This document shows positions 1 to 9,337 of a DNA stretch of 64,000 bases, one piece after another. Both the position numbers and the translations under genes were made by a program. Within the stretch, counting starts at the first letter, position 1. Each line of letters starts with the position of its first letter. The DNA comes from JAPORK01 sp026710285 (lineage in GTDB: Bacteria; Pseudomonadota; Gammaproteobacteria; Pseudomonadales; Endozoicomonadaceae). The notes under the pieces are model-generated. The model was not told where the DNA came from. It worked only from the letters and a program-made list of their open reading frames with translations, and did no database searches. The stretch spans positions 3,348,001 through 3,412,000 of the forward strand of contig OZ241746.1 of assembly GCA_965201045.1 (NCBI GenBank). Direction: 5' to 3'.

Positions 1-81
1 ATAAAGCAGTTGGAAAAAGAAATGGCTGAGCTGTGTAGCTCTTATGAGTCTTGGCATGCAATAGTTCGGAATTCATCATAG
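1..81 (+). CDS. 3' end of an unidentified gene (partial)
   Basis: Frame 1 is open from the window edge for 26 codons and ends at TAG (79-81). The peptide begins IKQLEKEMAELCSSYE, an acidic/basic amphipathic stretch. It could be the tail of a protein or of a transposase, but too little is visible to name it. The sequence after the stop holds no continuation, and a MITE lies 48 bases downstream. Confidence 0.25.
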   Translation: MKQLEKEMAELCSSYESWHAIVRNSS

Positions 82-128
82 CGCAATGACTATTGAAATA
101 AGCCATTACTTAAGACGCCGAATATATG

Positions 129-365
129 CTGTCTCTTAGTCACATTTTTTAAGCTCTGATTTTTATTCTGGCAGGTTGCCTGCTACTGAATATACCAGTC
201 TTTTTGGCATAAACCCGTGGGCTGAGCCTGTCGAAGCCCAGAGGTCAAAAGCAGCCGGGCTTCGACAGGCTCAGCCCACGGTGCGTTCAGTAAAGGTCGA
301 TATATTCAGCAGAAAATAAAACTGTGAATAAAAATAACAACTTAAAAAATGTGACTAAGAGACAG
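129..365. mobile_element. MITE-1 copy a, Tn5/IS50-like ends, 9-bp target duplication
   Basis: This is a 237-bp non-coding element. The left end starts CTGTCTCTTAGTCACAT and the right end is its reverse complement. The first 25 bases are perfectly inverted, and the next 15 match with about three mismatches. GAATATATG occurs immediately before (120-128) and immediately after (366-374), a perfect 9-bp target duplication. The interior holds a perfect hairpin of about 25 bp per arm, with arms ccgtgggctgagcctgtcga... and its complement. CTGTCTCTTA matches the end of IS50/Tn5 (IS4 family), which makes 9-bp duplications. An IS4-type transposase would therefore be the likely mobiliser (inference). Related copies lie at 63116-63304, 49405-49536 (partial) and 56700-56830 (degenerate). 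Confidence 0.88.
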
Positions 366-437
366 GAATATATGACCGTGGAACAAATATAGTTAATCAA
401 TTATTTGCAATCAGAGGATTGTCCATATATGTATAAG

Positions 438-769
438 AGTATCTGTTGTCGGAAACCGGCTCCAAACCACCTTAAGCGGCGTATGTTAAGAGTATGGGTC
501 GTGAGCATTAAGGAAAAGTCAACTCATGAAGTTGGCAGGTATTATACAAAGAGGCGAGTAAAACCCAACCTGTGTTGATGCGTCGTAAGGGCGAGTGACA
601 TCAAAACCGGAGGCATTCCGCACTTCCGGGATGAGTCTGCAAGTAAACTCCGAATGCTGTGCAGATGGTGTCTAAGCGTATAGTAGATGCGACTTTGTAT
701 TGGGCTTTTCTTGGGACCTACGGGAACCTGTCATCACGATGATAAGAGAGAAATACAAGCTAACAGTTC
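438..769 (+). mobile_element. group II intron RNA, 5' fragment
   Basis: About 330 bp, starting near CTGTTGTCGGAAACCGG, is colinear and nearly identical to 58962-59290, the untranslated RNA segment directly upstream of the group II intron reverse transcriptase at 59435. The similarity stops after 'gagaaatacaagcta', so no RT ORF or domain V follows. It is a truncated intron scrap (for example from incomplete reverse transcription or deletion) and is not expected to be active. The class was not determined. Confidence 0.7.
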
Positions 770-1091
770 AGCAAAGCGTTGAGAGTCATAAAGTTTAAAA
801 AAATATTTTTCCCAATGCAGTTGCAAAATCACAATAAAAAGGTTTGAAATTACGTTACCTTGTCATTTAGAATAAAATCTTAACGGACAGAATTTCACTC
901 AATTTATTCAGCTTTTAGACGCTTATCTGTCACTAAACTACAGAATAAATGAAGCTAAAAATTATATCTAAGACTCTAAAATAAACCGTTAATGAATTTA
1001 AAAGACTTTAATTGCAATTGCATTTGCTTATAAATCAATTAAATTATAAAACCATAGTATTCTGAATAAAATTATGAAGGGGTTTTAAGCT
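770..1091. other. intergenic, no gene seen
   Basis: An AT-rich gap between the intron fragment and the asparaginase gene. No open frame of useful length and no convincing promoter or terminator was seen. A purine-rich ribosome binding site (GAAGGGG, about 1076-1082) at its end serves the next gene. Confidence 0.5.
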
Positions 1092-2084
1092 TTGAACAAA
1101 AAACCAAAAATCCATATTCTGGCCACAGGTGGTACTATTGCAGGTGCAGGAGAAACCAGCGTTGGTGCAGTATATGAACCCGGGAAAATGAATATCAACG
1201 ATATTTTAAAGCTTATCCCGGCAATTAATGAAATTGCAGATATTAGTGGAGAACAGTTTATCAATATTGGCTCTCAGGATATAACCGCAACGCTGTGGCT
1301 GAAGCTGGCCAGACATATCAGAAAATATTTAGCATCTGATGAGGTTGATGGTATTGTGATTACCCATGGTACTGACACTATTGAAGAAACTGCTTATTTT
1401 CTCAATCTGATTATTCCTTTTTCAAAGCCTGTTGTACTGACAGGTTCCATGCGTCCAACCACAGCTTATAGCACAGATGGTCCTGCTAATCTGTTCAATG
1501 CAATTTTGGTTGCCAGTAGTAAAAATTCAATTGGCAAGGGAGTGCTGGTAACTGCGAATGAGAAAATTTTTAATGCGCATGGTGTTAGTAAAATCGCAAC
1601 AACACATATTGATGCTTTTGCTGACTGCAGTTATGGACCTGTTGGTTATGTTAATGGTGCTGATGTAGAGTTTCAGCGCTCAGTAAAAAAAATACACACA
1701 GTGAAATCAGTTTTTGCTAAAACATTGCCAAAATCTCTGCCTGAAGTAGTTATTCTTTACAGTTATGCCGGCATAAATACAATGTTATTTGATGCATGCA
1801 TTAAAGCGCAAGTAAACGGTATTGTTTTTGCCGGAACAGGAAATGGTAATGTACCTAAACCTTTTTTGTCAAAGGTTAAAAAAGCAAGAGAAAAAAATAT
1901 CCATATTGTACGAGCCTCAAGAATGCTGCGTGGAGAAGTAGTCACGGGAGAATTAAGCGATGAAAAGCTAGGAACTATTGCCTCTGGTGCACTCATTCCT
2001 CAAAAAGCAAAAATACTATTGCAACTGGCACTAACTATTACAAATGATCTTTTGCAAATTCGTGAAATTTTTAAATATTATTAG
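1092..2084 (+). CDS. ansB: L-asparaginase, type II-like
   Basis: The product would hydrolyse L-asparagine to aspartate and ammonia. The 330-aa length is normal for the bacterial family. Both threonine active-site motifs are present: ATGGTIAG at residues 11-18 (nucleophile Thr15) and THGTDTIEET at 91-100 (Thr94, Asp95). The chosen start is TTG at 1092, preceded by GAAGGGG at good spacing; no earlier start is supported. Unlike the periplasmic type II enzyme of E. coli there is no signal peptide, so a cytoplasmic location is likely from this start. The region usually reading DVTKTNT is GVSKIATT here, so the lysine is kept but its surroundings differ. The gene stands alone between an intron fragment and an IS4 relic. 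Glutaminase side activity cannot be judged. Confidence 0.85.
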   Translation: MNKKPKIHILATGGTIAGAGETSVGAVYEPGKMNINDILKLIPAINEIADISGEQFINIGSQDITATLWLKLARHIRKYLASDEVDGIVITHGTDTIEETAYFLNLIIPFSKPVVLTGSMRPTTAYSTDGPANLFNAILVASSKNSIGKGVLVTANEKIFNAHGVSKIATTHIDAFADCSYGPVGYVNGADVEFQRSVKKIHTVKSVFAKTLPKSLPEVVILYSYAGINTMLFDACIKAQVNGIVFAGTGNGNVPKPFLSKVKKAREKNIHIVRASRMLRGEVVTGELSDEKLGTIASGALIPQKAKILLQLALTITNDLLQIREIFKYY

Positions 2085-2500
2085 CGGATGTTGCGTAATA
2101 TACGACTTAAGGATTATAAGTTCGTCAAAGGCTTGCCTGATGGCTGTTATGTACAATTTCGCCTTTAAAGCAAAATGGTTCATTTGATGTTTTAATGACA
2201 GGTGCTCAAGTTTGAAAGCTAAATAAATTGACATAAATACATGATGACCTTGGGTTAACGGTACCTCAGTTGGTGGTTTTGCCATGGCTGCAGTTGATTT
2301 TATCGTTTTATGAAAAACTGCTATACTCCACCTTTTTTTATAAATTGTTTCGATTTTTTTGCAGTGCACGTGAGATGACTACAGACCAGATAAAGTACAC
2401 CTGTACTACCTTCTTTGTTTGTAAAGATCTGGCGATGAAGGAAAACAGGAAATTTTATTCATACCTTCAGTGGATACCCTTCCGGATAATTGAGTGAATC
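2085..2500 (-). pseudogene. IS4-family transposase, C-terminal relic
   Basis: On the minus strand the relic encodes IYKKRWSIAVFHKTIK, which fits the Y-(2)-R-(3)-E-(6)-K signature of IS4 transposases except that the E is replaced by A. It continues through ALKAKLYITAIRQAFDEL. The upstream part (about 2370-2500) encodes a further stretch close to KEGSTGVLYLVCS but in another frame, because a base is lost in the run 'gcaaaaaaatcg'. It is colinear with the plus-strand relic at 60825-61133. With the frameshift, the missing N-terminus and the lost catalytic Glu, it is not functional. Confidence 0.75.
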
Positions 2501-2605
2501 AATACGTACAAAATTTTCTGCTTTTTTATCTTCCATGCTCAAAAATACATTAACCTTATAAAAAAGCATTACTGTGTAACATCAGTTGTTAACGAAAACA
2601 GATTA

Positions 2606-2878
2606 TTACTCAGTTATAAAATCCTGTAATGGTGTGTCGTAGAGATCATTAGTTTGTACAGCATCCACCCGGGAAGAAGAAGGTCCTGTACGAATAGCAT
2701 TTTGCACGCGAGAAATATTACTTTTTTCGCCATAAAGTAAAACTTCAACACTACCGTCATGTAGATTTCTTGCAATACCTGTTACATTTTCTTGCATAGC
2801 TTTACGGCGTACATAGTCTCTGAACCCTACACCTTGGACCAGACCAAAAACTTTAAGACGTAATCCTGTTGCTATCAT
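2606..2878 (-). CDS. acyP: acylphosphatase
   Basis: A small (90 aa) cytoplasmic enzyme that hydrolyses acyl phosphates. Residues 12-25 read GLVQGVGFRDYVRR, the family signature with catalytic Arg20. Residues 34-44 read GIARNLHDGSV with catalytic Asn38. The length is typical of the family. ATG start at 2878. It stands alone: the IS4 relic lies downstream and a nearly 1-kb gap lies upstream. The physiological substrate of bacterial acylphosphatases is not well established. Confidence 0.9.
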   Translation of the reverse strand: MIATGLRLKVFGLVQGVGFRDYVRRKAMQENVTGIARNLHDGSVEVLLYGEKSNISRVQNAIRTGPSSSRVDAVQTNDLYDTPLQDFITE

Positions 2879-3864
2879 GATTTGTTACTACCTCTCTGTT
2901 AACGTTGGTATACGAACGCAGGGATTATAAAAAACAGTGATCTTTAATGTTGTAAATAGAATAAGATGTTGTAGAGATTTTTATTTGATTTTGATGTTTT
3001 TCATTGTACCAAATGAATGTTGAGTAAAAAACCAAAAGATACCAGGTAATGCTTCAGGCTCACATATGAGCTGAAACTTATTCTATTCAACATAGACTCT
3101 GTCAACTTCAAAACATTAGGATTTATTTTTGTATAACTATTTAATAACAATGACTTATGAAAAAATAAATGCTGTGTTTTGATATTGAACGGGTATAAGT
3201 CATATGATGATTTATCCATATACCGTATTGTATAATGAATTAACTGCATAAAAAAGCATTATTACGTGCTATCGGTTAATTCTACAATATATGTACAGCA
3301 ATATTTGTGGTGAATAGATAAGAAGTTTTTTATTATTTCAGTGCTGAGTTTCTTTCTCAACAGAAAACTGGTTTAATGGATGAAAATTAAAAAAATTTTA
3401 CTGAAAAATATAGTTTGAGTTAAATAAAAAGTATTAATTTTGTTAATCAGTTCAACTGAAAGTTTGGGATAATAAACTTTATTTACACAATTCTATTCTT
3501 GCTTTTAATATCAGAAAAAAACACTCAGGGTTAGTACGGTAGAATGGGTTATATAATTTAAGACTATAATTTTATTTTTTTAAAATCTAATAAAAAAAGT
3601 GTCGGAAATTGACATAACCGGGTGTATTGGAATTATTATACAGAAATGAAGTTTATTTTTTTTTGCTGATTTTTTAATTTAATAATGCAAAATACTGTTT
3701 GTTTGAATTGATATTTTTATATTTAAAAAATGGGTTTATACTGTCCGGTTGAAAAACAGAATTCATATTAGTTTTATATTGGCACAGTAAGTTTAAGTTA
3801 CTCTTATGATAACAGATATAAATAATAGTATGTGTGAAAGCAAATAATATGAAGGTAACAATTA
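2879..3864. other. long AT-rich intergenic region
   Basis: Nearly 1 kb between divergent acyP and zipA. Short frames occur (for example minus 3001-3249) but have no recognisable domain, a biased composition and no good ribosome binding site. No hairpin, repeat or RNA gene was recognised. Promoters for acyP and zipA presumably lie here but could not be assigned. Confidence 0.5.
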
Positions 3865-5136
3865 ATGGGTTTTCGTGAATGGATAATTTTTGCAGGATTG
3901 GTGATAATTGCAGGTTTAATTACAGATGCAATTAGACGTATAATATTTCAGAGACGCTTTAATGATAAAATCACTTTTGGACTTGAACAAATAAAAATGA
4001 CAGAAGGTGATTATTATAGTGAATTACCTAATGGAGGGGCACGTATAAAGCAAGGTTCTGCTGATGAAAATAAATCAACGGAGAATCAACAAACAGAAAA
4101 AGAATATGAGCAAGAACAATGCAAAGTTAATAAAACAGCAGTTGCTCCTGTACTATCTGTTTATGAAGCTAAAAATAAAAATACTGTCACAAATGAAAAA
4201 TTATCTGATAACGAAAACAATTATGTCCACAACGTCATGTATAAAGTAAAAGCTGCGATGCAGCAGCAAAAAGTTATGCATGATGTTCAGATTAAATCAA
4301 AAGAACATGCCATTATCAAAACAGAGAGTAAGCCGGTCATACTGAAATTTGTTCCTACTGAAAAAGCAACTTCTCCTGATACAACATTTAAACTATTGCA
4401 CGATGATCCCATAACAGAAAAACAAAAATATGATCCTTTTTCTATAATTAGTTCCGATAGCACTGAACATGCAGGGGATACGAATGAGGTTAAGCAAAGA
4501 GAATCAACAATTTTTACTAAAGGGCAGTCAGAAAGTATGCAATCCGATATAATAAATAATAAGAAAAAAAATCAATCTTATCAGGGAATAACGGACGATA
4601 TGATCAAAGTTGATGAATCCAGTGACGAATGTATTCAAAATGAAATAAATAATGGCAATGTACAAATAAAGAAAAATTATAAAATTGATGATTTTTCAAA
4701 AATATCTTCTGAAGAAGCACTTATTATGTATCTAAAACCTGAACCAGGACAGCTATTTTCAGGAGAGAGTGTCCTTCAAACGCTGTTAGATAATGGTTTA
4801 CGTATGGGGAAAATGAATATTTTTCATTATATACGCAGAGAGGATCATCAGCATGAGGAAATTCTTTTTAGTGTTGCAAATGGTATGGAACCTGGTTTTT
4901 TTGATTTAACAACAATGCAAAAAGAAAATTTTCGTGCACTCAGCTTGTTTATACTGCTGGCTAATTTGAAATCACCTGTTGAAGCATTAAAAACCATGAT
5001 GAGAGTAACAGATGCTATGAGTAAACAGCTTTACGCACAAGTATACGATGATCAACATTGCAGAATGACATTACAAATACTGGAATATTACAGGAGTAAA
5101 GCTGAGGAATATCAACTGAAAAACATGCTCTCCTAA
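3865..5136 (+). CDS. zipA: cell division protein ZipA
   Basis: ZipA anchors FtsZ to the inner membrane at the division site. Residues 5-20 form a single N-terminal membrane helix (WIIFAGLVIIAGLITDA) followed by basic residues (RRIIFQRR). Residues 45-270 are a low-complexity charged linker rich in K, E, Q and N. Residues about 283-420 form the ZipA C-terminal domain, including SGESVLQTLLDNGLRMGKMN, FSVANGMEPGFFDL and a long terminal helix. At 423 aa it is somewhat longer than E. coli ZipA, the excess lying in the linker. In many gammaproteobacteria zipA sits between smc and ligA; neither is present here. Weak RBS GAAGG (3851) and ATG start. Confidence 0.88.
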   Translation: MGFREWIIFAGLVIIAGLITDAIRRIIFQRRFNDKITFGLEQIKMTEGDYYSELPNGGARIKQGSADENKSTENQQTEKEYEQEQCKVNKTAVAPVLSVYEAKNKNTVTNEKLSDNENNYVHNVMYKVKAAMQQQKVMHDVQIKSKEHAIIKTESKPVILKFVPTEKATSPDTTFKLLHDDPITEKQKYDPFSIISSDSTEHAGDTNEVKQRESTIFTKGQSESMQSDIINNKKKNQSYQGITDDMIKVDESSDECIQNEINNGNVQIKKNYKIDDFSKISSEEALIMYLKPEPGQLFSGESVLQTLLDNGLRMGKMNIFHYIRREDHQHEEILFSVANGMEPGFFDLTTMQKENFRALSLFILLANLKSPVEALKTMMRVTDAMSKQLYAQVYDDQHCRMTLQILEYYRSKAEEYQLKNMLS

Positions 5137-5275
5137 GGTCTGTTGATGTTTTTTGAGTTTTAATGTATTTTCTTATGGTTTTTACAAGAAATTGCTTTTT
5201 TATGATATGAAGTAACCTGACATGCTTCACTGATTTTTATAGACAAAAAATCATTTTGGTCTTATTACCCTGCAC

Positions 5276-5395
5276 GCCTTGACATCCTCCCTAAAGGAAG
5301 GGGAGGATGTCAAAAATACAATGGGGATGGCGCAGGAACGCTCTTGTACATAAACATGAGCGTCTTGCAGAAATATTTCCTCACTCTGTGCGTCA
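5276..5395 (+). mobile_element. IS200/IS605 relic: end hairpin plus tnpB 3' scrap
   Basis: 5280-5312 is an inverted repeat with arms GACATCCTCCC and GGGAGGATGTC, the kind of subterminal hairpin found at IS200/IS605 ends. The same arm borders the TnpB relic at 63314-63327. 5320-5390 aligns at DNA level with the 3' end of that tnpB ('catgagcgtcttgca') but is out of frame. No transposase can be made. Confidence 0.6.
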
Positions 5396-5404
5396 AATAA
5401 ATCT

Positions 5405-6412
5405 TTACCGGGCAGTAATCACTATACCTTTACATACCGGTGAGTTTTCTTTCCGTAGTTGATTGCAATACTTTGTTTTCAGCTTTTTACACAGCGGTAA
5501 ACTTTCTTTATCAGGTTGTTTACCACACTGTTCTGCAACCAGCTCTTGTGTGTAAGCATCGCTATCTAGCAATGTGATTGCTTCTTTTCTTTTTCCAATA
5601 TTATCCAGTAAAAATCCTAACAGTGCTCGGGCTACCGGTTTTGCTTCATAGGGTTTAAAGGCAACCTCTGGATAAGTACACAATACCGGAAAAAAAGTTA
5701 TCGCTTTTTTTCTGTTTACAATAGCTGTTGTAGTGGTTTTCAAATGATTCATGCGATCATCAATAAAAACAATTGTATCTGGTTTTTTTAATTTTCCAGA
5801 GTCAAGCAGTATCGTCAATGCCGCACCTTTTTCATTAGCATTTCCTGCAAAAATAATGCCATCTTTCATAATCAAAGGGTGTTTATTTTTCCTCATATCT
5901 AATTGGTAATCGGGCACCTGACTGAAATGAATATTGAGTTTTTGTAACGTTTTCAGTGTTTCCGGGATTATAGATCGCTCTCTTGAAGTAAATCCAAAAA
6001 CAGAAAAACCTCTGTTTTTTAAGGTCTCAATAGCGCTTGGCAGTTGCTGGTCTGTAAGTTGATAAGGAAGGCTGAGAACGGCAAAGAATAATAGTGGATT
6101 GGCACGATACCCGGCTTCTGCAGGTGTCAGTTCCGGATGTTTGCGTGCCTGCTCCTGACGGATATTATAGTAAATATTGGGACGAATCCAGTTGTCAGCA
6201 GGCGTACTGAATACTGTATCATCCAGATCCAGTAAAATAAGCGTATTTTTCGTTAAGGATTGTTGATCCATCCATTGCAGTAAAAATTTTCCGGGAGTTG
6301 GCGTTTCATGATAATGAACGCCTGGTTTTTTAAACCAGTCATTTGTATTCGCTGAAATAACTGATGAAATAACCAGTAAAACAAATGTGATAGAAGTGAG
6401 TATTCTTTTCAT
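5405..6412 (-). CDS. DUF2608 (HAD-like) exported protein, copy 1
   Basis: 335 aa with an N-terminal signal sequence (residues 1-21, MKRILTSITFVLLVISSVIS). It has HAD-phosphatase-like motifs: LLDLDDTVF around 60-68 (motif I, nucleophile Asp and Asp+2), GFTSRE at 140-145 (motif II Thr/Ser), K at about 195 and VFIDDR at 215-220 (acidic motif). This arrangement matches DUF2608, a family I associate with Legionella and Coxiella relatives. It is probably a periplasmic or secreted phosphatase of unknown substrate. The C-terminus is cysteine-rich (about 295-330). It lies 42 bp downstream of its paralog, and the pair is likely one transcript. The phosphatase role is inferred from motifs. Confidence 0.75.
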   Translation of the reverse strand: MKRILTSITFVLLVISSVISANTNDWFKKPGVHYHETPTPGKFLLQWMDQQSLTKNTLILLDLDDTVFSTPADNWIRPNIYYNIRQEQARKHPELTPAEAGYRANPLLFFAVLSLPYQLTDQQLPSAIETLKNRGFSVFGFTSRERSIIPETLKTLQKLNIHFSQVPDYQLDMRKNKHPLIMKDGIIFAGNANEKGAALTILLDSGKLKKPDTIVFIDDRMNHLKTTTTAIVNRKKAITFFPVLCTYPEVAFKPYEAKPVARALLGFLLDNIGKRKEAITLLDSDAYTQELVAEQCGKQPDKESLPLCKKLKTKYCNQLRKENSPVCKGIVITAR

Positions 6413-6454
6413 TATCGGGTTTCTCTTGTAAAAATTAATGATTGATGAAATTGT

Positions 6455-7393
6455 TTAGTTGCGGATATCTGCTAAAAGAGTTTTGCAAATTTTGCTGTTT
6501 TTATCGGTAATTTTATTACATTCGGTTGTAATTAATTCCCGGGTGAAAGGGTCAGACCGAAGTAGTGCGGCTATTTGTTTTTTATTATGTTGTGTGTAGA
6601 GAAAATCAAGTAGCTGATTTTTTGCTTTTTTATCATCATAGACAAAAGGATATTCCTGAGGGTAAGTACACAATACAGGAATAAACTGAATATTTTTATA
6701 CTGTAACAAAGCTTCTGCGCAGTTTTCAAGGTGTGATTTTCGGTCATCGATTAACAAAATAGTCTCAGGCTTATTGAGTTTGTTTGTAGTAAGCAGTCGA
6801 GCTAATGTATCGCCCTTCTTACAATGTTGTCCGGCAAAAATAACCCCGTTGTCTATGTACACAGGGCTGTTATCAGGCATTATGGTTTTACCATCAAACC
6901 GCCGGGTAAAGGCAATGCCCGTTTGTTTGAGTTGTCTGCCTGTTACCTGTTTTAACGGTTGACCTCTGGAGGTAAAACCCAATACCACGGCACCTTTTTC
7001 TTTTAGCTGGTTGATCACCGCTGGTAAACGATTATCTGTTAATTTAAAAGGCTGATAAAAGTAGACTTGTGTCAGTAGAGGATCTACACGTCCGGCTGCT
7101 TCTTTTATGGTCATACCGGGGTGTTTGCGTTTTTGTTCTGCACACAAGTGATAGAACATTTCAGAGTGACCCAGTTGCTGGTTATTGGATACCTGTAAGA
7201 CGGTGTCGTCCAGATCAAGTAGGATGAGGACATTGGACAGTGAGTTATGCTGCATCCAGGTATGCAGAAATTCACCTGGTTTTGCGGTTTTATTCATAAT
7301 AGGTATTGTGCTGTTATGATTGTTTGCAATGGTTAAGTTGCTAATAAAAAACAGCATGCCAGTTATAAAAACCATAAACAACCTTTTTTTCAC
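6455..7393 (-). CDS. DUF2608 (HAD-like) exported protein, copy 2
   Basis: 312-aa paralog of the next gene downstream, with the same plan. Residues 1-23 are a signal peptide (MKKRLFMVFITGMLFFISNL). ILLDLDDTVL is at 57-66, GFTSRG in the second motif position and LLIDDR in the third; the C-terminal segment has paired cysteines. The HAD acidic residues are conserved in both copies, so both may be active. It reads first in the pair. The RBS region before the ATG is AGAGGAG (about 7397-7403 on the minus strand). The tandem arrangement indicates local duplication. Substrate unknown. Confidence 0.75.
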   Translation of the reverse strand: MKKRLFMVFITGMLFFISNLTIANNHNSTIPIMNKTAKPGEFLHTWMQHNSLSNVLILLDLDDTVLQVSNNQQLGHSEMFYHLCAEQKRKHPGMTIKEAAGRVDPLLTQVYFYQPFKLTDNRLPAVINQLKEKGAVVLGFTSRGQPLKQVTGRQLKQTGIAFTRRFDGKTIMPDNSPVYIDNGVIFAGQHCKKGDTLARLLTTNKLNKPETILLIDDRKSHLENCAEALLQYKNIQFIPVLCTYPQEYPFVYDDKKAKNQLLDFLYTQHNKKQIAALLRSDPFTRELITTECNKITDKNSKICKTLLADIRN

Positions 7394-7554
7394 TACAAAC
7401 TCCTCTGTTGTTTAATAAACATACATCATGAGAAGTTTAAAGTAGATCAAAATACCTGTGATTGCGAAAGTTTACCCGGTTTTTTATTGTTTAATAGCAT
7501 TATTCTGGTAATGGTTATAGCCGGATGAGGGCTGCAACAAACAAGAATTTTCCA

Positions 7555-8709
7555 TTAAAGTGCAGAAAAAACTGCAGTTTTATCGGTTTTTTCCCATAAA
7601 AAATTTTCTTCATTACGACCAAAATGCCCATAAGTAGCGGTAGCAAGATAGATAGGTTTTTTTAGATCGAGCACTTTAATAATGCCATAAGGGGTCAGAT
7701 CAAAATTTTTCTTCACTACTTCAGCTATTTGTTGGTCAGGAATTTTTCCGGTTCCGAAGGTGTTCACTACAATTGATGTGGGTTCTACCACTCCAATGGC
7801 GTAAGAAATCTGAATTTCACACCGTGAAGCCAACTCAGCAGCTACAATATTTTTAGCCAGATAACGACAAAAATAAGCAGCAGAACGATCAACCTTGGAA
7901 GGATCTTTGCCTGAAAATGCCCCTCCGCCGTGACGTGCCATACCACCATAGGTATCCACAATAATTTTACGTCCGGTTAACCCACAATCACCTACAGGTC
8001 CGCCAATTTCAAATTTTCCGGTAGGATTAATATGGTAGCGGGTATTTTTATCAAGCCATTTTTCCGGAAGTACCGGTTTAATAATCTCTTCCATAACTGC
8101 TTCTTTAAGTTCTGACTGAGCAATATCAGGTGAGTGTTGTGTAGAGAGTACAACAGCGTTAATACCAATCGGACGATAATTACTATCATAACGCAATGTT
8201 ACCTGACTTTTGGCATCAGGTCGCAGCCAGGTTAATACTTGTTTTTTGCGTAATTCTGCCTGACGCATCATTAATAAATGGGCATAATAGATGGGTGCAG
8301 GCATAAAGTTTGCTGTTTCATTGGTGGCATAGCCAAACATTAATCCCTGATCACCGGCCCCTTGTTCTTTTTCATCGATACGATCAACGCCTCTGGCAAT
8401 ATCAGGAGACTGTTTGCCAATGGCATTAATCACAGCAATACAGTGACCATCAAATCCAAGATCGCTATGATCATAACCGATATCAATTACTTTTTTACGG
8501 ACTATATTTTCAATATCAACATAAGTATTGGTGGTGATTTCACCAGCCAAAATAACCATTCCAGTTTTTATCAGTGTTTCTGTTGCTACACGCGCATCAG
8601 GGTCATTTTCTAAAATAGCATCCAGTACTGCATCAGAGATTTGATCTGCAATTTTATCCGGATGTCCTTCAGATACAGATTCTGATGTAAATAAACTATA
8701 TTCCTGCAT
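7555..8709 (-). CDS. metK: S-adenosylmethionine synthetase
   Basis: Makes SAM from methionine and ATP in the cytoplasm. 384 aa, the same size as E. coli MetK. Signatures seen: SVSEGHPDKIADQISDAVL near the N-terminus (ATP/metal site), GAGDQGLMFGYA at about 117-128 and GGGAFSGKDPSKVDRSAAY at about 260-278. All expected catalytic stretches are intact. ATG start at 8709 with AAGAG upstream. Monocistronic: the nearest upstream gene is divergent and more than 600 bp away, and the DUF2608 pair follows 160 bp downstream. No MetJ operator or SAM riboswitch was recognised. Confidence 0.97.
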   Translation of the reverse strand: MQEYSLFTSESVSEGHPDKIADQISDAVLDAILENDPDARVATETLIKTGMVILAGEITTNTYVDIENIVRKKVIDIGYDHSDLGFDGHCIAVINAIGKQSPDIARGVDRIDEKEQGAGDQGLMFGYATNETANFMPAPIYYAHLLMMRQAELRKKQVLTWLRPDAKSQVTLRYDSNYRPIGINAVVLSTQHSPDIAQSELKEAVMEEIIKPVLPEKWLDKNTRYHINPTGKFEIGGPVGDCGLTGRKIIVDTYGGMARHGGGAFSGKDPSKVDRSAAYFCRYLAKNIVAAELASRCEIQISYAIGVVEPTSIVVNTFGTGKIPDQQIAEVVKKNFDLTPYGIIKVLDLKKPIYLATATYGHFGRNEENFLWEKTDKTAVFSAL

Positions 8710-9337
8710 GTTTTTTAAACTCTTATCCGTGTAAATACTATTAATAAATAAGTTCAGCTGAAGTTTAATCTTTGTTTTCAGTTTATGTTTGCACTACTGT
8801 TTTTACAGGCTGACTTAAAGTTAGTTGCATTAATATTGAGAATGACACAATAAAATTTGTTCAAGAAGTAATCTTAAAGAATATTATCGCAGATAACAAG
8901 CTGAATATCGTGTTATTTCTGGTGGCGGGGTTACTGGTACTTGCACATTGTGGTTTTAATAAGATTTACTGCTTTGTGACACCATAAAAGTCATTGCTAT
9001 TATAGTAATAATTTATTTGCAAATAATTATATAATTATTCAAATAGCCACTATAATAGCTGAGGATAACTAACCTGAATATTCAATATTTATAAAGTAAC
9101 AGGTAGTTAATTCTGATAAATAAATTCAACTCTGTTTTTTAGGCTTCTCCTGATAAGTTTTCAATGTTTTTATGGTTATTTCCGGGTGAAAAATCTAAAG
9201 AATACAATCAGTTCAGATTGTATCCTGTAATATTTTTCTATTGTCGCTTTTTGATACATGCTGAAAAACACAATTTGTATTAGCTCCCGGATTTACCTTG
9301 TTGTTTTATTTTTCCTGAAGTAACCGGAGTAACTTAC
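8710..9337. other. intergenic with inverted repeat and a start-less short frame
   Basis: 8996-9006 (GCTATTATAGT) and 9049-9059 (ACTATAATAGC) form a perfect 11-bp inverted repeat around an AT-rich core that is itself partly palindromic; it could be a small repeat relic. 8877-8987 is an open frame with a membrane-like stretch (VLFLVAGLLVLAHCGF) but no standard start codon, so it is not called as a gene. The rest, including the promoters for metK and the DUF924 gene, could not be resolved. Confidence 0.4.

Noticed and set aside
3001..3249. 82-codon minus-strand ORF
   Set aside because: No RBS, no domain, AT-driven composition; expected by chance in such DNA.
8710..8880. SAM riboswitch or MetJ operator for metK
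   Set aside because: No recognisable aptamer core or AGACGTCT-type boxes were found.
8877..8987. Small membrane protein upstream of metK
   Set aside because: No ATG, GTG or TTG start in frame, so not supportable as a gene.
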